Source of the DNA: Neobacillus bataviensis LMG 21833
GTDB taxonomy: Bacteria; Bacillota; Bacilli; Bacillales; Cytobacillaceae
Direction: 5' to 3'
Assembly (NCBI RefSeq): GCF_000307875.1
Contig: NZ_AJLS01000139.1
Span: 1 to 43,605, forward strand
DNA length: 43,605 bases
Shown: piece by piece, positions 23,625-31,810 of the stretch
Layout: each line of letters begins with the position of its first letter
Position numbering within the stretch: the first letter of the stretch is position 1
Translations under genes and position numbers: made by a program
Notes under the pieces: model-generated
The model's input: the letters and a program-made list of their open reading frames with translations, nothing else
What the model was told of the DNA's origin: nothing
The model's database searches: none

Positions 23625-25739
23625 TTAAGAAGCCACAACCTCAGGGACACCGCAAACTGCTTTTTCAAGTAATTCAGCCACATCGTAGGTTGAAACCTTT
23701 TCCTCAACTTCTTTTGCCTTTGTTCCGTCTGACAGCATCGTTAAGCAGTACGGACATGCCGAGCTGATGACGCTGGAGTTTGTTTCAAGCGCTTGTTCTG
23801 TACGAGCCACATTGATCCGCGAACCTGTGTCTTCTTCCATCCACATCAAACCACCGCCTGCGCCACAGCACATCGCCTTATCACGGTTCCGTTCCATTTC
23901 CACAAGCTTCACGCCTGGAATCGCCTTTAAAATCTCCCGCGGCGGATCGTACACATCATTGTAGCGGCCTAAGTAACAAGAATCATGGAAGGTAATCGTT
24001 TCGTTTACCGCATGCTTCGGAACAAGCATGCCACCCTTAACCAACTCATACAGAATTTCCGTATGGTGGAACACTTCGACACCCTCCAAGCCGAAATCAG
24101 GGTATTCATTTTTAAAAATATTGTAGGCATGCGGGTCGGTCGTGATAATTTTCTTCACGCCGGCCTTCTCAAATTCCTCAATATTTTTCACCGCTAGATC
24201 CTGGAATAAGAATTCGTTTCCGAGACGGCGGGCCGTATCTCCAGAGTTCTTTTCCTTGTTACCAAGGATGGCAAACTTCACGCCGGCTTCATTCATCAAT
24301 TTTGCAAAAGAAAGGGCGATCTTCTGGCTGCGGTTGTCGTAAGAACCCATCGCACCAACCCAGAATAAGTATTCGAACTCTTCTCCTGCCTTGTTCATTT
24401 CCTTCACAGTTGGTACATGAACGTCCTCGCGAAGCTCACGCCAGTTTTCGCGCTCCTTGCGGTTTAAGCCCCATGGATTGCCTTGGCGCTCAATATTGGT
24501 CATCGCCCGCTGTGCATCTGGATTCATTTTTCCTTCGGTTAACACTAGGTAACGGCGAAGATCGATAATTTTTTCCACATGCTCATTCATCACCGGACAT
24601 TGGTCTTCACAGTTACGGCACGTTGTACATGCCCAAATTTCTTCTTCCGTAATAACGTCGCCAATTAGGCTTGGACTATATGCAGACGCTGCAGCAGATT
24701 CCTGTGCACCCTGCCCGGCAGCAGCTAACGCAATTTGATTTCCTTTTGTGTTCGCAAATGCAAATGTCGGTACCCATGGCTGTTTCGAGGTAACCGAAGC
24801 ACCGTAATGTGTCAGATGGTCACGCATTTTTACGATTAAATCCATTGGTGACAGCATTTTTCCTGTTCCGGAAGCTGGACACATGTTAGTACAGCGGCCG
24901 CATTCCACGCAGGCGTAGAAATCAACCATTTGCAGCTGGGTGAAGTCTTCAATTTTTCCAACCCCGAAGGATTCTTGCGATTCATCTTCAAAATCAATTT
25001 TGGAGAGTTTGCCCGGTTTTTCTAAACGGTTTAGGTAGACGTTTGCCGGCCCGGCGATTAAGTGGGCGTGCTTTCCTTGCGGCACATACACTAAGAAGGA
25101 CAGCAAGAATAGTAAGTGCATCCACCAAGCAACATAGAACACAGTAATGGAGGCGGTTTCATTTATCCATGAAAATGCGAGCGAAATAACGGATGCCACC
25201 GGCTCTGACCAGGTTGGATCTTCTCCGTGCCAGATGATGCCCATGCCATTTCCGAGTAAGACGGAAATCATTAAGCCGCCGATAAAAATTAACACAAGGC
25301 CAGATTTAAAGCCGCGCTTTAAGCGGACAAGTTTTTCAATGTAACGGCGGTAGAATGCCCAAACTACTGCTACTAAGATGGTTAAGGTGACAATCTCCTG
25401 GAAAAAAGTAAACGCTGGATACAGCGGTCCAAGCGGCAGGTGTGCCCCTGGTTTAATCCCTTTAATAATGAAATCAATGGCACCAAATTGAACGAGCAGG
25501 AAGCCATAAAAGAACATAACGTGGATTGCGCCACTCTTTTTATCCTTTAACAGCTTTTTTTGCCCAAATACCATTACCCAAATTTTACCCAGTCGTTCTT
25601 TCACATTGTTGTCAAAGTCAGTCTTTTTCCCGAGTTTGATAAATTGGATCCGTGTTTTCACAACATACACAAACAGACTGACAGCGTAAGCGGTTACAGC
25701 TAAAAACGCAATGAGGTTAACCCATAGAAGACCATTCAT
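23625..25739 (-). CDS. fadF: FadF-type membrane iron-sulfur protein (ETF:quinone oxidoreductase-like)
   Basis: A 704-aa protein with an N-terminal membrane domain of about five or six helices (residues 1-240), two 4Fe-4S motifs (CVECGRCTNMCP near 280; CTTCRNCEDQCP near 375) and two cysteine-rich CCG domains at the C-terminus (HDSCYLGR, CCGAGGG, SACPYCLTM). This is the architecture of B. subtilis FadF (YwjF). Related proteins have been described as membrane oxidoreductases passing electrons from reduced ETF to menaquinone. The beta-oxidation context fits. It has its own promoter with an operator in the spacer. Confidence 0.9.
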   Translation of the reverse strand: MNGLLWVNLIAFLAVTAYAVSLFVYVVKTRIQFIKLGKKTDFDNNVKERLGKIWVMVFGQKKLLKDKKSGAIHVMFFYGFLLVQFGAIDFIIKGIKPGAHLPLGPLYPAFTFFQEIVTLTILVAVVWAFYRRYIEKLVRLKRGFKSGLVLIFIGGLMISVLLGNGMGIIWHGEDPTWSEPVASVISLAFSWINETASITVFYVAWWMHLLFLLSFLVYVPQGKHAHLIAGPANVYLNRLEKPGKLSKIDFEDESQESFGVGKIEDFTQLQMVDFYACVECGRCTNMCPASGTGKMLSPMDLIVKMRDHLTHYGASVTSKQPWVPTFAFANTKGNQIALAAAGQGAQESAAASAYSPSLIGDVITEEEIWACTTCRNCEDQCPVMNEHVEKIIDLRRYLVLTEGKMNPDAQRAMTNIERQGNPWGLNRKERENWRELREDVHVPTVKEMNKAGEEFEYLFWVGAMGSYDNRSQKIALSFAKLMNEAGVKFAILGNKEKNSGDTARRLGNEFLFQDLAVKNIEEFEKAGVKKIITTDPHAYNIFKNEYPDFGLEGVEVFHHTEILYELVKGGMLVPKHAVNETITFHDSCYLGRYNDVYDPPREILKAIPGVKLVEMERNRDKAMCCGAGGGLMWMEEDTGSRINVARTEQALETNSSVISSACPYCLTMLSDGTKAKEVEEKVSTYDVAELLEKAVCGVPEVVAS

Positions 25740-25824
25740 TTAAAAACGCCCCTTTCCTTGTTCTCCAAACCCCTTTTTTGTAAGTTGTAGAAAATAATAA
25801 ATTTTCTGACTTATACTTATCTCT

Positions 25825-25852
25825 ATTATATAATGAATGAGCATTCAGTCAA
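25825..25852 (-). promoter_or_regulatory. fadF promoter with a FadR-like operator in its spacer
   Basis: On the minus strand TTGACT (25847-25852), a 16-bp spacer and TATAAT (25825-25830). A palindrome ATGAATGAGCATTCAGTCAA (25833-25852, plus strand) fills the spacer and -35. It agrees at most positions with the B. subtilis FadR consensus WTGAATGAMTANTCATTCAW. Repression by occlusion is the natural reading. Confidence 0.7.
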
Positions 25853-25936
25853 CCAATTTTTTATAAGAATCGTTCGACTTATAGAAATAGCAGGTCTCGG
25901 TAACACTAACAAAACTGAATGGGGGAAAAACTGGCA

Positions 25937-27139
25937 ATGAAATGGGTACTCATTTTGGGCGGACTTGTCCTTCTCATCATTATATGGCTTGTGATTGATT
26001 TTAGATTGGGACGAAAGAAGCATCTTTCAGTGGCGGACAGCAAGGAAACCCCCATCCTCCACGGCGAATTTGAAATTTTTACGCACGGCAAGGAATTATT
26101 CCACGATTATTTCAGCACAATCCGGGGAGCAAAGAGACATATCCATGTACTCTTTTACATTGTGAAGGATGATGCGATCAGCCAGGAATTCTTCGCCCTT
26201 TTAAAAGAAAAGGCGCGGGAAGGAATCGAAGTTCGGCTCTTGCTCGACCGGCTTGGCAGCTGGAAGATTAAGAAGCAGGTGGTAGCGGCATTACGGGAAG
26301 CGGGCATCCAATTTGCGTTTAGTAATCGAATTAAGCTTCCTTTCCCCTTTTATTCCGCGCAGGTACGAAACCACCGCAAAATTTCGATTATTGACGGGGA
26401 AATCGGCTACCTCGGCGGCTATAATATCGGCAAAGAGTATATTGACGGGGATCCATTGCTTAGCCCGTGGCGTGATTATCATGTAAGAATTACCGGTGAG
26501 AGCGTGAATTTTTTGCAGAGTATATTTTTGATTGATTGGAACGAGTATGCGGGGGAGGAGTTGATGGGGCGGCCAGTTTATTTTCCGAAATTGCCAAAGG
26601 GTGTGGTTCGCCATCGATTTATTGCGACAGAGGCGGGGCAGCTTGAGGAGAATTTTATAAGACTTATTCGGAATGCTGAACATTCGATCCTCATTGGCAC
26701 CCCTTACTTTATTCCTAGTGCGGCTATTTTTACAGAACTGCTGGCGGTGCGGCGGCGCGGTGTCAGTGTCACCGTCATTGTCCCTTTTACGGCGGACCAC
26801 CTTCTGGTTCAGGAGGCTTCATTTCGCTATTTACGAAGGCTCCTTGCGGCTGGCGCGGCGGTTTACCAATATAAAAAAGGTTTTTATCATGCCAAAACCA
26901 TCGTGATTGATGATAAAGTTTGCGATATAGGTACCGCCAATTTTGACCGGCGCAGCTTATTTTTAAACAAAGAAATCAATTGCTACATCTATGACCCTGC
27001 CCTCATTGAACGCGTTAAGGCCGTAATTGAAAAAGACATCCTCGACTCAGAGCCGCTGTCATTGGCGGAATTGAATAAACCAAACATTGGCAGGTCAATG
27101 AAAGAAGGCATCGCAGCAGCTGTTTCAAATTTCCTATAA
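25937..27139 (+). CDS. Cardiolipin synthase-like phospholipase D family protein
   Basis: A 400-aa membrane-anchored enzyme of the cardiolipin synthase family (B. subtilis YwjE/ClsB group). It has one N-terminal membrane helix (VLILGGLVLLIIIWLVI) and two HKD motifs: NHRKISIIDG near residue 150 and YHAKTIVIDDK near 320, with GTANFDRRS following. It would condense two phosphatidylglycerols to cardiolipin. The ATG at 25937 is preferred over 25919 because GGGGGAA lies about 10 bases upstream. It is divergent from fadF, as ywjE is adjacent to ywjF in B. subtilis. Confidence 0.88.
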   Translation: MKWVLILGGLVLLIIIWLVIDFRLGRKKHLSVADSKETPILHGEFEIFTHGKELFHDYFSTIRGAKRHIHVLFYIVKDDAISQEFFALLKEKAREGIEVRLLLDRLGSWKIKKQVVAALREAGIQFAFSNRIKLPFPFYSAQVRNHRKISIIDGEIGYLGGYNIGKEYIDGDPLLSPWRDYHVRITGESVNFLQSIFLIDWNEYAGEELMGRPVYFPKLPKGVVRHRFIATEAGQLEENFIRLIRNAEHSILIGTPYFIPSAAIFTELLAVRRRGVSVTVIVPFTADHLLVQEASFRYLRRLLAAGAAVYQYKKGFYHAKTIVIDDKVCDIGTANFDRRSLFLNKEINCYIYDPALIERVKAVIEKDILDSEPLSLAELNKPNIGRSMKEGIAAAVSNFL

Positions 27140-27177
27140 ACCGCTCGTGTCCACTCAGGGCGGACACTGTCCACGAA

Positions 27178-27222
27178 GGGTGTCAGGCACCATGTGAAAA
27201 TTTCACATGGTGCCTGACACCC
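27178..27222. repeat. Perfect 45-bp palindrome built from two REP units (family A)
   Basis: GGGTGTCAGGCACCATGTGAAA and its exact inverse flank a single A. It lies 38 bp after the cls stop and before the shared terminator. It is nearly identical in arms to 35857-35899. Confidence 0.95.
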
Positions 27223-27258
27223 AATAGAAAAGAGTCCCCGAACCTTTTCGGAGACTCT
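27222..27258 (-). terminator. Terminator of sspH, possibly bidirectional with cls
   Basis: AGAGTCCCCGAA (27231-27242) pairs with TTCGGAGACTCT (27247-27258). On the minus strand the single mismatch becomes a G-U pair, and TTTTCTATT follows. On the plus strand TTTTCTATT also follows, so it may serve cls as well. Confidence 0.75.
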
Positions 27259-27261
27259 TTT

Positions 27262-27441
27262 CTATTCTTCTATTAAGTTAAGTACGGGAACGTCGTGTTC
27301 ATTCTCCGGGTCCTTCTTAGCATAAATCCGCGCCATTTTTGTGGCTTCATCCACGTGTTGAATAATCACAGGGGTACCATCATACGTGACATTAATGATT
27401 TCAGCGGATTCGGCGATTTCCTTTGCTCTTCCTACGTTCAT
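27262..27441 (-). CDS. sspH: Small acid-soluble spore protein, H type
   Basis: A 59-aa minor spore protein, identified by reading the minus strand. It starts MNVGRAKEIAESAEIINVTY and continues DGTPVIIQHVDEATKMARIY, ending VPVLNLIEE. This matches the SspH family pattern (MNxxRAKEI, VxIQHVDE, ARIY, VPVxxL). SspH is made in the forespore and packed in the spore core. GAGGAGTGAG lies upstream of the ATG, and a SigG-like promoter is present. It lies convergent with cls. Confidence 0.9.
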   Translation of the reverse strand: MNVGRAKEIAESAEIINVTYDGTPVIIQHVDEATKMARIYAKKDPENEHDVPVLNLIEE

Positions 27442-27476
27442 CCGATCGGCTCACTCCTCACTTCAATATCTATCAT

Positions 27477-27506
27477 TACTATTTGTATTTTTTTAGATGA
27501 TATTCA
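27477..27506 (-). promoter_or_regulatory. Candidate SigG promoter of sspH
   Basis: On the minus strand TGAATA (27501-27506), 17 bp, AATAGTA (27477-27483). This fits the SigG pattern TGMATA-N17/18-CATAMTA except for two -10 positions. Confidence 0.45.
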
Positions 27507-27562
27507 TTTTTAAGGACTGTTTTTGCAAAAAATAGATACCCACCATTCTCTTTCCACCCTAA

Positions 27563-27593
27563 CTAGAAAACCCCCTTTTCATTAAAAGGGGGG
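27563..27593 (-). terminator. Intrinsic terminator of argS
   Basis: CCCCCTTTT pairs with AAAAGGGGG around CATT; on the minus strand GTTTTCTAG follows. It lies 13 bp after the argS stop. Confidence 0.7.
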
Positions 27594-27605
27594 AAAGCCA
27601 ATGTG

Positions 27606-29279
27606 TTACATTTTTTCCGGAGCGGAAACGCCAATCAACGCCAAGGCGTTCTTTAACGAAATCTGTACTGTTTTCACTAGCCCGAGGCGCGCCTTAGTCC
27701 GTTCCGGCTGCTCAGGGTCTAACACTTTTTCCGCATTGTAAAAACTATGGAAGGTTGAGGCTAATTCAAAAATATAATTGGTAATCCGGTGCGGCACACG
27801 CTTCACGGCAGCCTCACCAACCGCCGACGGGAACTCACCCAGCTTTTTCAATAAGTCAATTTCCTTTTCAGTCAATGCCGCTAATGAAAAATCAGCCCCG
27901 GCATCTACCTTCAACCCTTGCTCTTCACCGGCACGCAAAATACTGCAAATCCGGGCATGGGCGTACTGGGCATAATAAACCGGATTCTCATTCGATTCCG
28001 ACACCGCCAAATCCAAATCAAAATCCATATGCGTATCAGATGATCGCATGGCGAAGAAATAACGGGTCGCATCGAGGCCAACCTCATCGACCAAATCACG
28101 CATCGTGACGGCCTTTCCAGTCCGCTTACTCATCTTCATCTTCTCGCCATTTTTATAAAGATGAACCAGCTGGATAATCTCCACCTCAAGCGCCTCGCGG
28201 TCATACCCAAGGGCCTGAATCGCCGCCTTCATCCGTGGAATATAGCCATGGTGATCGGCACCCCAAATATTAATCAACTTTTCAAAGCCGCGCTCCAGCT
28301 TGTCCTTGTGGTAGGCGATATCCGGTGTCAAATACGTATATGACCCATCCTGTTTAATCAGCACGCGGTCTTTATCGTCGCCAAAATCCGTCGAACGCAG
28401 CCACGTCGCGCCGTCCAACTCATACACATAGCCGCTCGCACGTAGTGCCGCCAACGCCTCATCAATTTTTCCATTTTTATAAAGCGAGGTTTCCGAATAC
28501 CAGATATCAAAACCGACACGGAAATCTTCAAGATCCCGCTTTAATTTTTCCATTTCAACTTTCAACCCGTACTCACGGAAAAATTCAAACCGCTCCACGT
28601 CCGGCACTTTCACATACTGATCGCCATACTCCTCGGCCAGCGTTTTTCCAATGCCGATAATATCGGCCCCATGATAGCCATCCTCCGGCATGTCTTTCTC
28701 CATTCCAAGTGCTTGGAAATAACGAGCCTCAACCGACAATGCCAAGTTATTAATCTGATTCCCAGCATCATTAATATAGTACTCGCGGGAAACATCATAG
28801 CCCGCCTTCGCTAAAATATTACTGAGTGAATCGCCGACCGCCGCACCGCGGGCATGGCCTAGGTGCAGGTCACCGGTCGGATTGGCCGACACAAACTCAA
28901 TCTGGATTTTCTGGCCGCCGCCAACAGTTGTCGAGCCATACTGATCCCCAGCATCCAGGATGGTCGGAATCAAGTCGGTCAGGTAACTATTATTCATATA
29001 AAAATTAATGAACCCCGGCCCGGCCAGCTCAATTTTTTCTATTGATGCCTTGGAGCGATCGAATTTTTCTACCAACGCCTCTGCAATCATCCTCGGTGCC
29101 TTCTTCGCCACCCGTGCCAGCTGCATCGCCATATTTGTAGAGTAGTCACCGTGTGCCTTCTCCTTCGGTGTCTCTAAGATGACATCGGGAATCTGCTCCT
29201 CAGCCGCAAGTCCCGCCTTCAATACCGCAGCACGGATTTCTTCCTTTATTTTCGTTTGAACCTGTTCCACTATATTCAT
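27606..29279 (-). CDS. argS: Arginyl-tRNA synthetase
   Basis: A class I synthetase that charges tRNA-Arg. The 557-aa protein has the HIGH-type signature ANPTGDLHLGHARG (about 131-144), the KMSKR loop (KMSKRTGKAVT) and the DALR-type C-terminal anticodon domain. It has AGGAGG before the ATG, and its ATG overlaps the stop of ywiB (ATGA), so the two are translationally coupled, as in B. subtilis. Confidence 0.97.
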   Translation of the reverse strand: MNIVEQVQTKIKEEIRAAVLKAGLAAEEQIPDVILETPKEKAHGDYSTNMAMQLARVAKKAPRMIAEALVEKFDRSKASIEKIELAGPGFINFYMNNSYLTDLIPTILDAGDQYGSTTVGGGQKIQIEFVSANPTGDLHLGHARGAAVGDSLSNILAKAGYDVSREYYINDAGNQINNLALSVEARYFQALGMEKDMPEDGYHGADIIGIGKTLAEEYGDQYVKVPDVERFEFFREYGLKVEMEKLKRDLEDFRVGFDIWYSETSLYKNGKIDEALAALRASGYVYELDGATWLRSTDFGDDKDRVLIKQDGSYTYLTPDIAYHKDKLERGFEKLINIWGADHHGYIPRMKAAIQALGYDREALEVEIIQLVHLYKNGEKMKMSKRTGKAVTMRDLVDEVGLDATRYFFAMRSSDTHMDFDLDLAVSESNENPVYYAQYAHARICSILRAGEEQGLKVDAGADFSLAALTEKEIDLLKKLGEFPSAVGEAAVKRVPHRITNYIFELASTFHSFYNAEKVLDPEQPERTKARLGLVKTVQISLKNALALIGVSAPEKM

Positions 29280-29707
29280 TTATGATCCTCCTGAAAGCTA
29301 ATTTCTAAATGATATGTACCGCTAGGCGAGCCCTTCATCGTAAAGTCGTAGACAATGTCTATTAGACCCTCTGACTGCGTGATCCTGTGCGCATGCGTCA
29401 TTGTTTCGAACGTACCAAACGGCATTTCATAGCTGCCTTGCTGCATTTTATGTAAACGAAACGGGAGCCGCATTTTCACCGCGCCGCCCCGTAAGATCAG
29501 CGCCTCATCCTTTGCTACCTTTACAATCGTACGAACCGTTCCTTCCTCGAGGACCTCCTCATATTGAAGAAACGAAGCTTGATTCTTTTGATAGTATCGT
29601 CCAAACACGACGAGTTCAAATGTCTCATCATCATTTATTGTCGTTTTTACGTTAATTTTCACCGGTATTTCATGGTTTGCCAAGCAGTATTGCACTTCCT
29701 TTTTCAT
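29276..29707 (-). CDS. ywiB: DUF1934 family beta-barrel protein (YwiB)
   Basis: A roughly 143-aa DUF1934 protein (YwiB family), predicted to form a calycin-like beta barrel, conserved beside argS. Segments such as TIVKVAKDEALILRGGAVKMRLPF and MPFGTFETMTHAHRI fit the family. The start is uncertain: the ATG at 29707 fits homologue length but has AAAAGGAA touching it, while the ATG at 29722 would leave almost no leader after the promoter at 29732-29760. The function is unknown. Confidence 0.85.
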   Translation of the reverse strand: MKKEVQYCLANHEIPVKINVKTTINDDETFELVVFGRYYQKNQASFLQYEEVLEEGTVRTIVKVAKDEALILRGGAVKMRLPFRLHKMQQGSYEMPFGTFETMTHAHRITQSEGLIDIVYDFTMKGSPSGTYHLEISFQEDHK

Positions 29708-29731
29708 TTCCTTTTCACGCATACTTTTTCT

Positions 29732-29760
29732 ATTATAAACATAGTTACGATGCAAATCAA
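29732..29760 (-). promoter_or_regulatory. SigA promoter of ywiB-argS
   Basis: On the minus strand TTGATT (29755-29760), 17 bp, perfect TATAAT (29732-29737). The -35 box lies in the T-run of the speB terminator. Confidence 0.7.
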
Positions 29761-29790
29761 AAGATGCCCGCCCCACAATGGGACAGGCAT
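29755..29790 (-). terminator. Intrinsic terminator of speE-speB
   Basis: On the minus strand ATGCCTGTCCC pairs with GGGGCGGGCAT-type sequence around ATTGT, followed by CTTTTGATTT. It lies 45 bp after the speB stop. Confidence 0.65.
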
Positions 29791-29815
29791 TTTACAACAT
29801 ACCAATAGTACAAAG

Positions 29816-29829
29816 GGTGTCAGGCACCA
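29816..29829. repeat. Single REP-like palindrome (family A)
   Basis: GGTGTCAGGCACCA lies 5 bp after the speB stop and before its terminator. Confidence 0.85.
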
Positions 29830-29834
29830 ATTTC

Positions 29835-30707
29835 CTATTTTACCCAGCCAAGGAGCATTTCACGTAACAGTTTGCTTGCGGTGTTGGCTGTTTGTTCGGA
29901 TGGGTCGTAAATTGGTGCTACTTCGACTAGGTCGCCGCCAACTACGTTTACCTCTGAACGAGCAATCGCATGAATCGATGCAAGCAGCTCTTTTGACGTA
30001 ATGCCGCCGCAATCGACTGTACCTGTTCCTGGCGCATGGGCCGGGTCAAGGACGTCGATATCGATCGTTACATATACCGGACGACCGGCAAGCGTTGGCA
30101 GGATTTCCTTTAATGGCTCCAGTACTTCAAATTTTGAAATATGCATGCCATTTTCCTTTGCCCACTGGAATTCTTCCTTCATCCCTGAACGAATTCCGAA
30201 AGAATAGACATTTTCAGGGCCAATATGCTCAGCAATTTTGCGAATCGGTGTCGAGTGTGACAACGGCTCACCTTCATAGTTCTCACGCAAATCGGTATGC
30301 GCATCAAAATGAATAATTGCTAAATCCGGATATTTTTTAAAAACGGACTTCATGACAGGCCAGGATACGAGATGCTCGCCACCCATGCCAAGCGGAAACT
30401 TGCCAGCTGCCAGAATTTGATCAACAAACTCCTCGATTAAATCGAGGCTGCGCTGCGCATTTCCGAATGGCAGCGGAATATCACCGGCATCGAAATATTT
30501 AACCTCTTCCAGTTCACGGTCAAGGTAGGCACTGTACTCCTCAAGTCCAATCGACACCTCGCGGATCCGTGCTGGGCCAAATCGTGATCCCGGGCGGTAG
30601 CTCACCGTCCAATCCATTGGCATCCCGTACAACACAACCTGACTCTCTTCAAAATTCGGGTGGCTCTTAATAAACACATTCCCCGAATATGCCTCATCAA
30701 AACGCAT
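29835..30707 (-). CDS. speB: Agmatinase
   Basis: It hydrolyses agmatine to putrescine and urea. The 290-aa ureohydrolase has the manganese-binding segments GGEHLVSWP, HFDAHTDLR and DIDVLDPAHAPGTGT. AGGGGA precedes the ATG. It lies 44 bp downstream of speE, so putrescine production and its aminopropylation to spermidine are encoded together. The arginine decarboxylase and S-adenosylmethionine decarboxylase are not in the window. Confidence 0.95.
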   Translation of the reverse strand: MRFDEAYSGNVFIKSHPNFEESQVVLYGMPMDWTVSYRPGSRFGPARIREVSIGLEEYSAYLDRELEEVKYFDAGDIPLPFGNAQRSLDLIEEFVDQILAAGKFPLGMGGEHLVSWPVMKSVFKKYPDLAIIHFDAHTDLRENYEGEPLSHSTPIRKIAEHIGPENVYSFGIRSGMKEEFQWAKENGMHISKFEVLEPLKEILPTLAGRPVYVTIDIDVLDPAHAPGTGTVDCGGITSKELLASIHAIARSEVNVVGGDLVEVAPIYDPSEQTANTASKLLREMLLGWVK

Positions 30708-30729
30708 CCATATTTCCCCTTTCGTTCAC

Positions 30730-30743
30730 GGGGTCTGACCCCC
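30730..30743. repeat. Short palindrome GGGGTCTGACCCCC (family C)
   Basis: Lies 8 bp after the speE stop. The same word returns at 31641-31655 upstream of speE. Confidence 0.7.
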
Positions 30744-30751
30744 ATTAAAAA

Positions 30752-31579
30752 TTACTTCACTAAATCGCCAACAAACTTCGGCAATACGAAAGCTGCTTTG
30801 TGAAGTTCTTTTGTGTAGTATTTTGTTTCAATTTCGTGGAAACGGTCTTCCTCAACTGCTAATGGATCGTATTTTTTCGAACCGATTGTGAATGCCCATA
30901 AGCCACTTGGATATGTTGGAATATTAGCTACATACAAACGGGTAATCGGAAAAATTTCCTTCACGTCGCGCTGCACATTGCGAATTAAATCCGCTTTAAA
31001 CCATGGGTTGTCCGACTGGGCAACGAAAATGCCGTCCTCTTTTAATGCTTTAGAAATCCCCGCATAAAAGCCCTTTGTAAAAAGATTAACCGCAGGACCC
31101 ACCGGTTCAGTAGAATCAACCATGATCACATCATACTGATTGTCGCTCTCCGCAATATGCATGAAGCCATCGCCCACCTGCACGTCCACACGCTCGTCCT
31201 CAAGCCAGCCGGCAATTTCTGGTAAAAATTTCTTCGAATACTCGATTACTTTTCCATCAATATCCACAAGTGTCGCCTTTTTCACACTTGGGTGCTTTAA
31301 CACTTCACGAATCACGCCGCCGTCACCACCGCCGACAACAAGGACATTCTCAGGGTTCGGGTGCGTGAATAACGGTACATGCGCCACCATTTCATGGTAA
31401 ACGAACTCATCTTTAACAGATGTCATGACCATGTCGTCCAATAACAGCATGTTTCCCCACTCTTCTGTTTCAATCATATCCAGCTTTTGAAATTCCGTTT
31501 GCTCTGTATGTAAGGTTTTATTTACTTTCATTGTAATCCCAAAATTTTCGGTTTGTTTTTCTGTAAACCAAATTGTCAT
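30752..31579 (-). CDS. speE: Spermidine synthase
   Basis: It transfers the aminopropyl group of decarboxylated SAM to putrescine. The 275-aa protein has the SAM-binding VVGGGDGGVIRE, the acidic VDIDGKVI, the catalytic Asp in MVDSTEPVGPA and the N-terminal WFTEKQTENFG typical of the family. GGAAGGAAG precedes the ATG. The leader carries a two-hairpin repeat at 31603-31655. Confidence 0.96.
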   Translation of the reverse strand: MTIWFTEKQTENFGITMKVNKTLHTEQTEFQKLDMIETEEWGNMLLLDDMVMTSVKDEFVYHEMVAHVPLFTHPNPENVLVVGGGDGGVIREVLKHPSVKKATLVDIDGKVIEYSKKFLPEIAGWLEDERVDVQVGDGFMHIAESDNQYDVIMVDSTEPVGPAVNLFTKGFYAGISKALKEDGIFVAQSDNPWFKADLIRNVQRDVKEIFPITRLYVANIPTYPSGLWAFTIGSKKYDPLAVEEDRFHEIETKYYTKELHKAAFVLPKFVGDLVK

Positions 31580-31602
31580 CTTGCATCTTCCTTCCTTTTT
31601 TA

Positions 31603-31655
31603 GGGGTCAGTTCCCCATTGCTTTAACGCGCTGTCCTATCGGGGGTCTGACCCCC
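31603..31655. repeat. Paired palindromes in the speE leader (family C)
   Basis: GGGGTCAGTTCCCC (31603-31616) and GGGGGTCTGACCCCC (31641-31655) are separated by 24 bp. The spacing matches family A doublets but the sequence differs. They lie downstream of the speE promoter and so should be transcribed. Confidence 0.75.
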
Positions 31656-31669
31656 AAAGGTTTTTCATT

Positions 31670-31698
31670 TTTATACTACCCAACCTATTGAAATACAA
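31670..31698 (-). promoter_or_regulatory. Candidate SigA promoter of speE-speB
   Basis: On the minus strand TTGTAT (31693-31698), 17 bp, TATAAA (31670-31675). Confidence 0.6.
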
Positions 31699-31810
31699 CC
31701 AGAAAAAAAAGTCTAGCAAAATTTTTTAATTACGTTTAAAAAGACTCTATTTTTTCAATACTATTACTATCTATTTTTTTAAAAACTGGAAAAACTGGGT
31801 GGTGAATATA

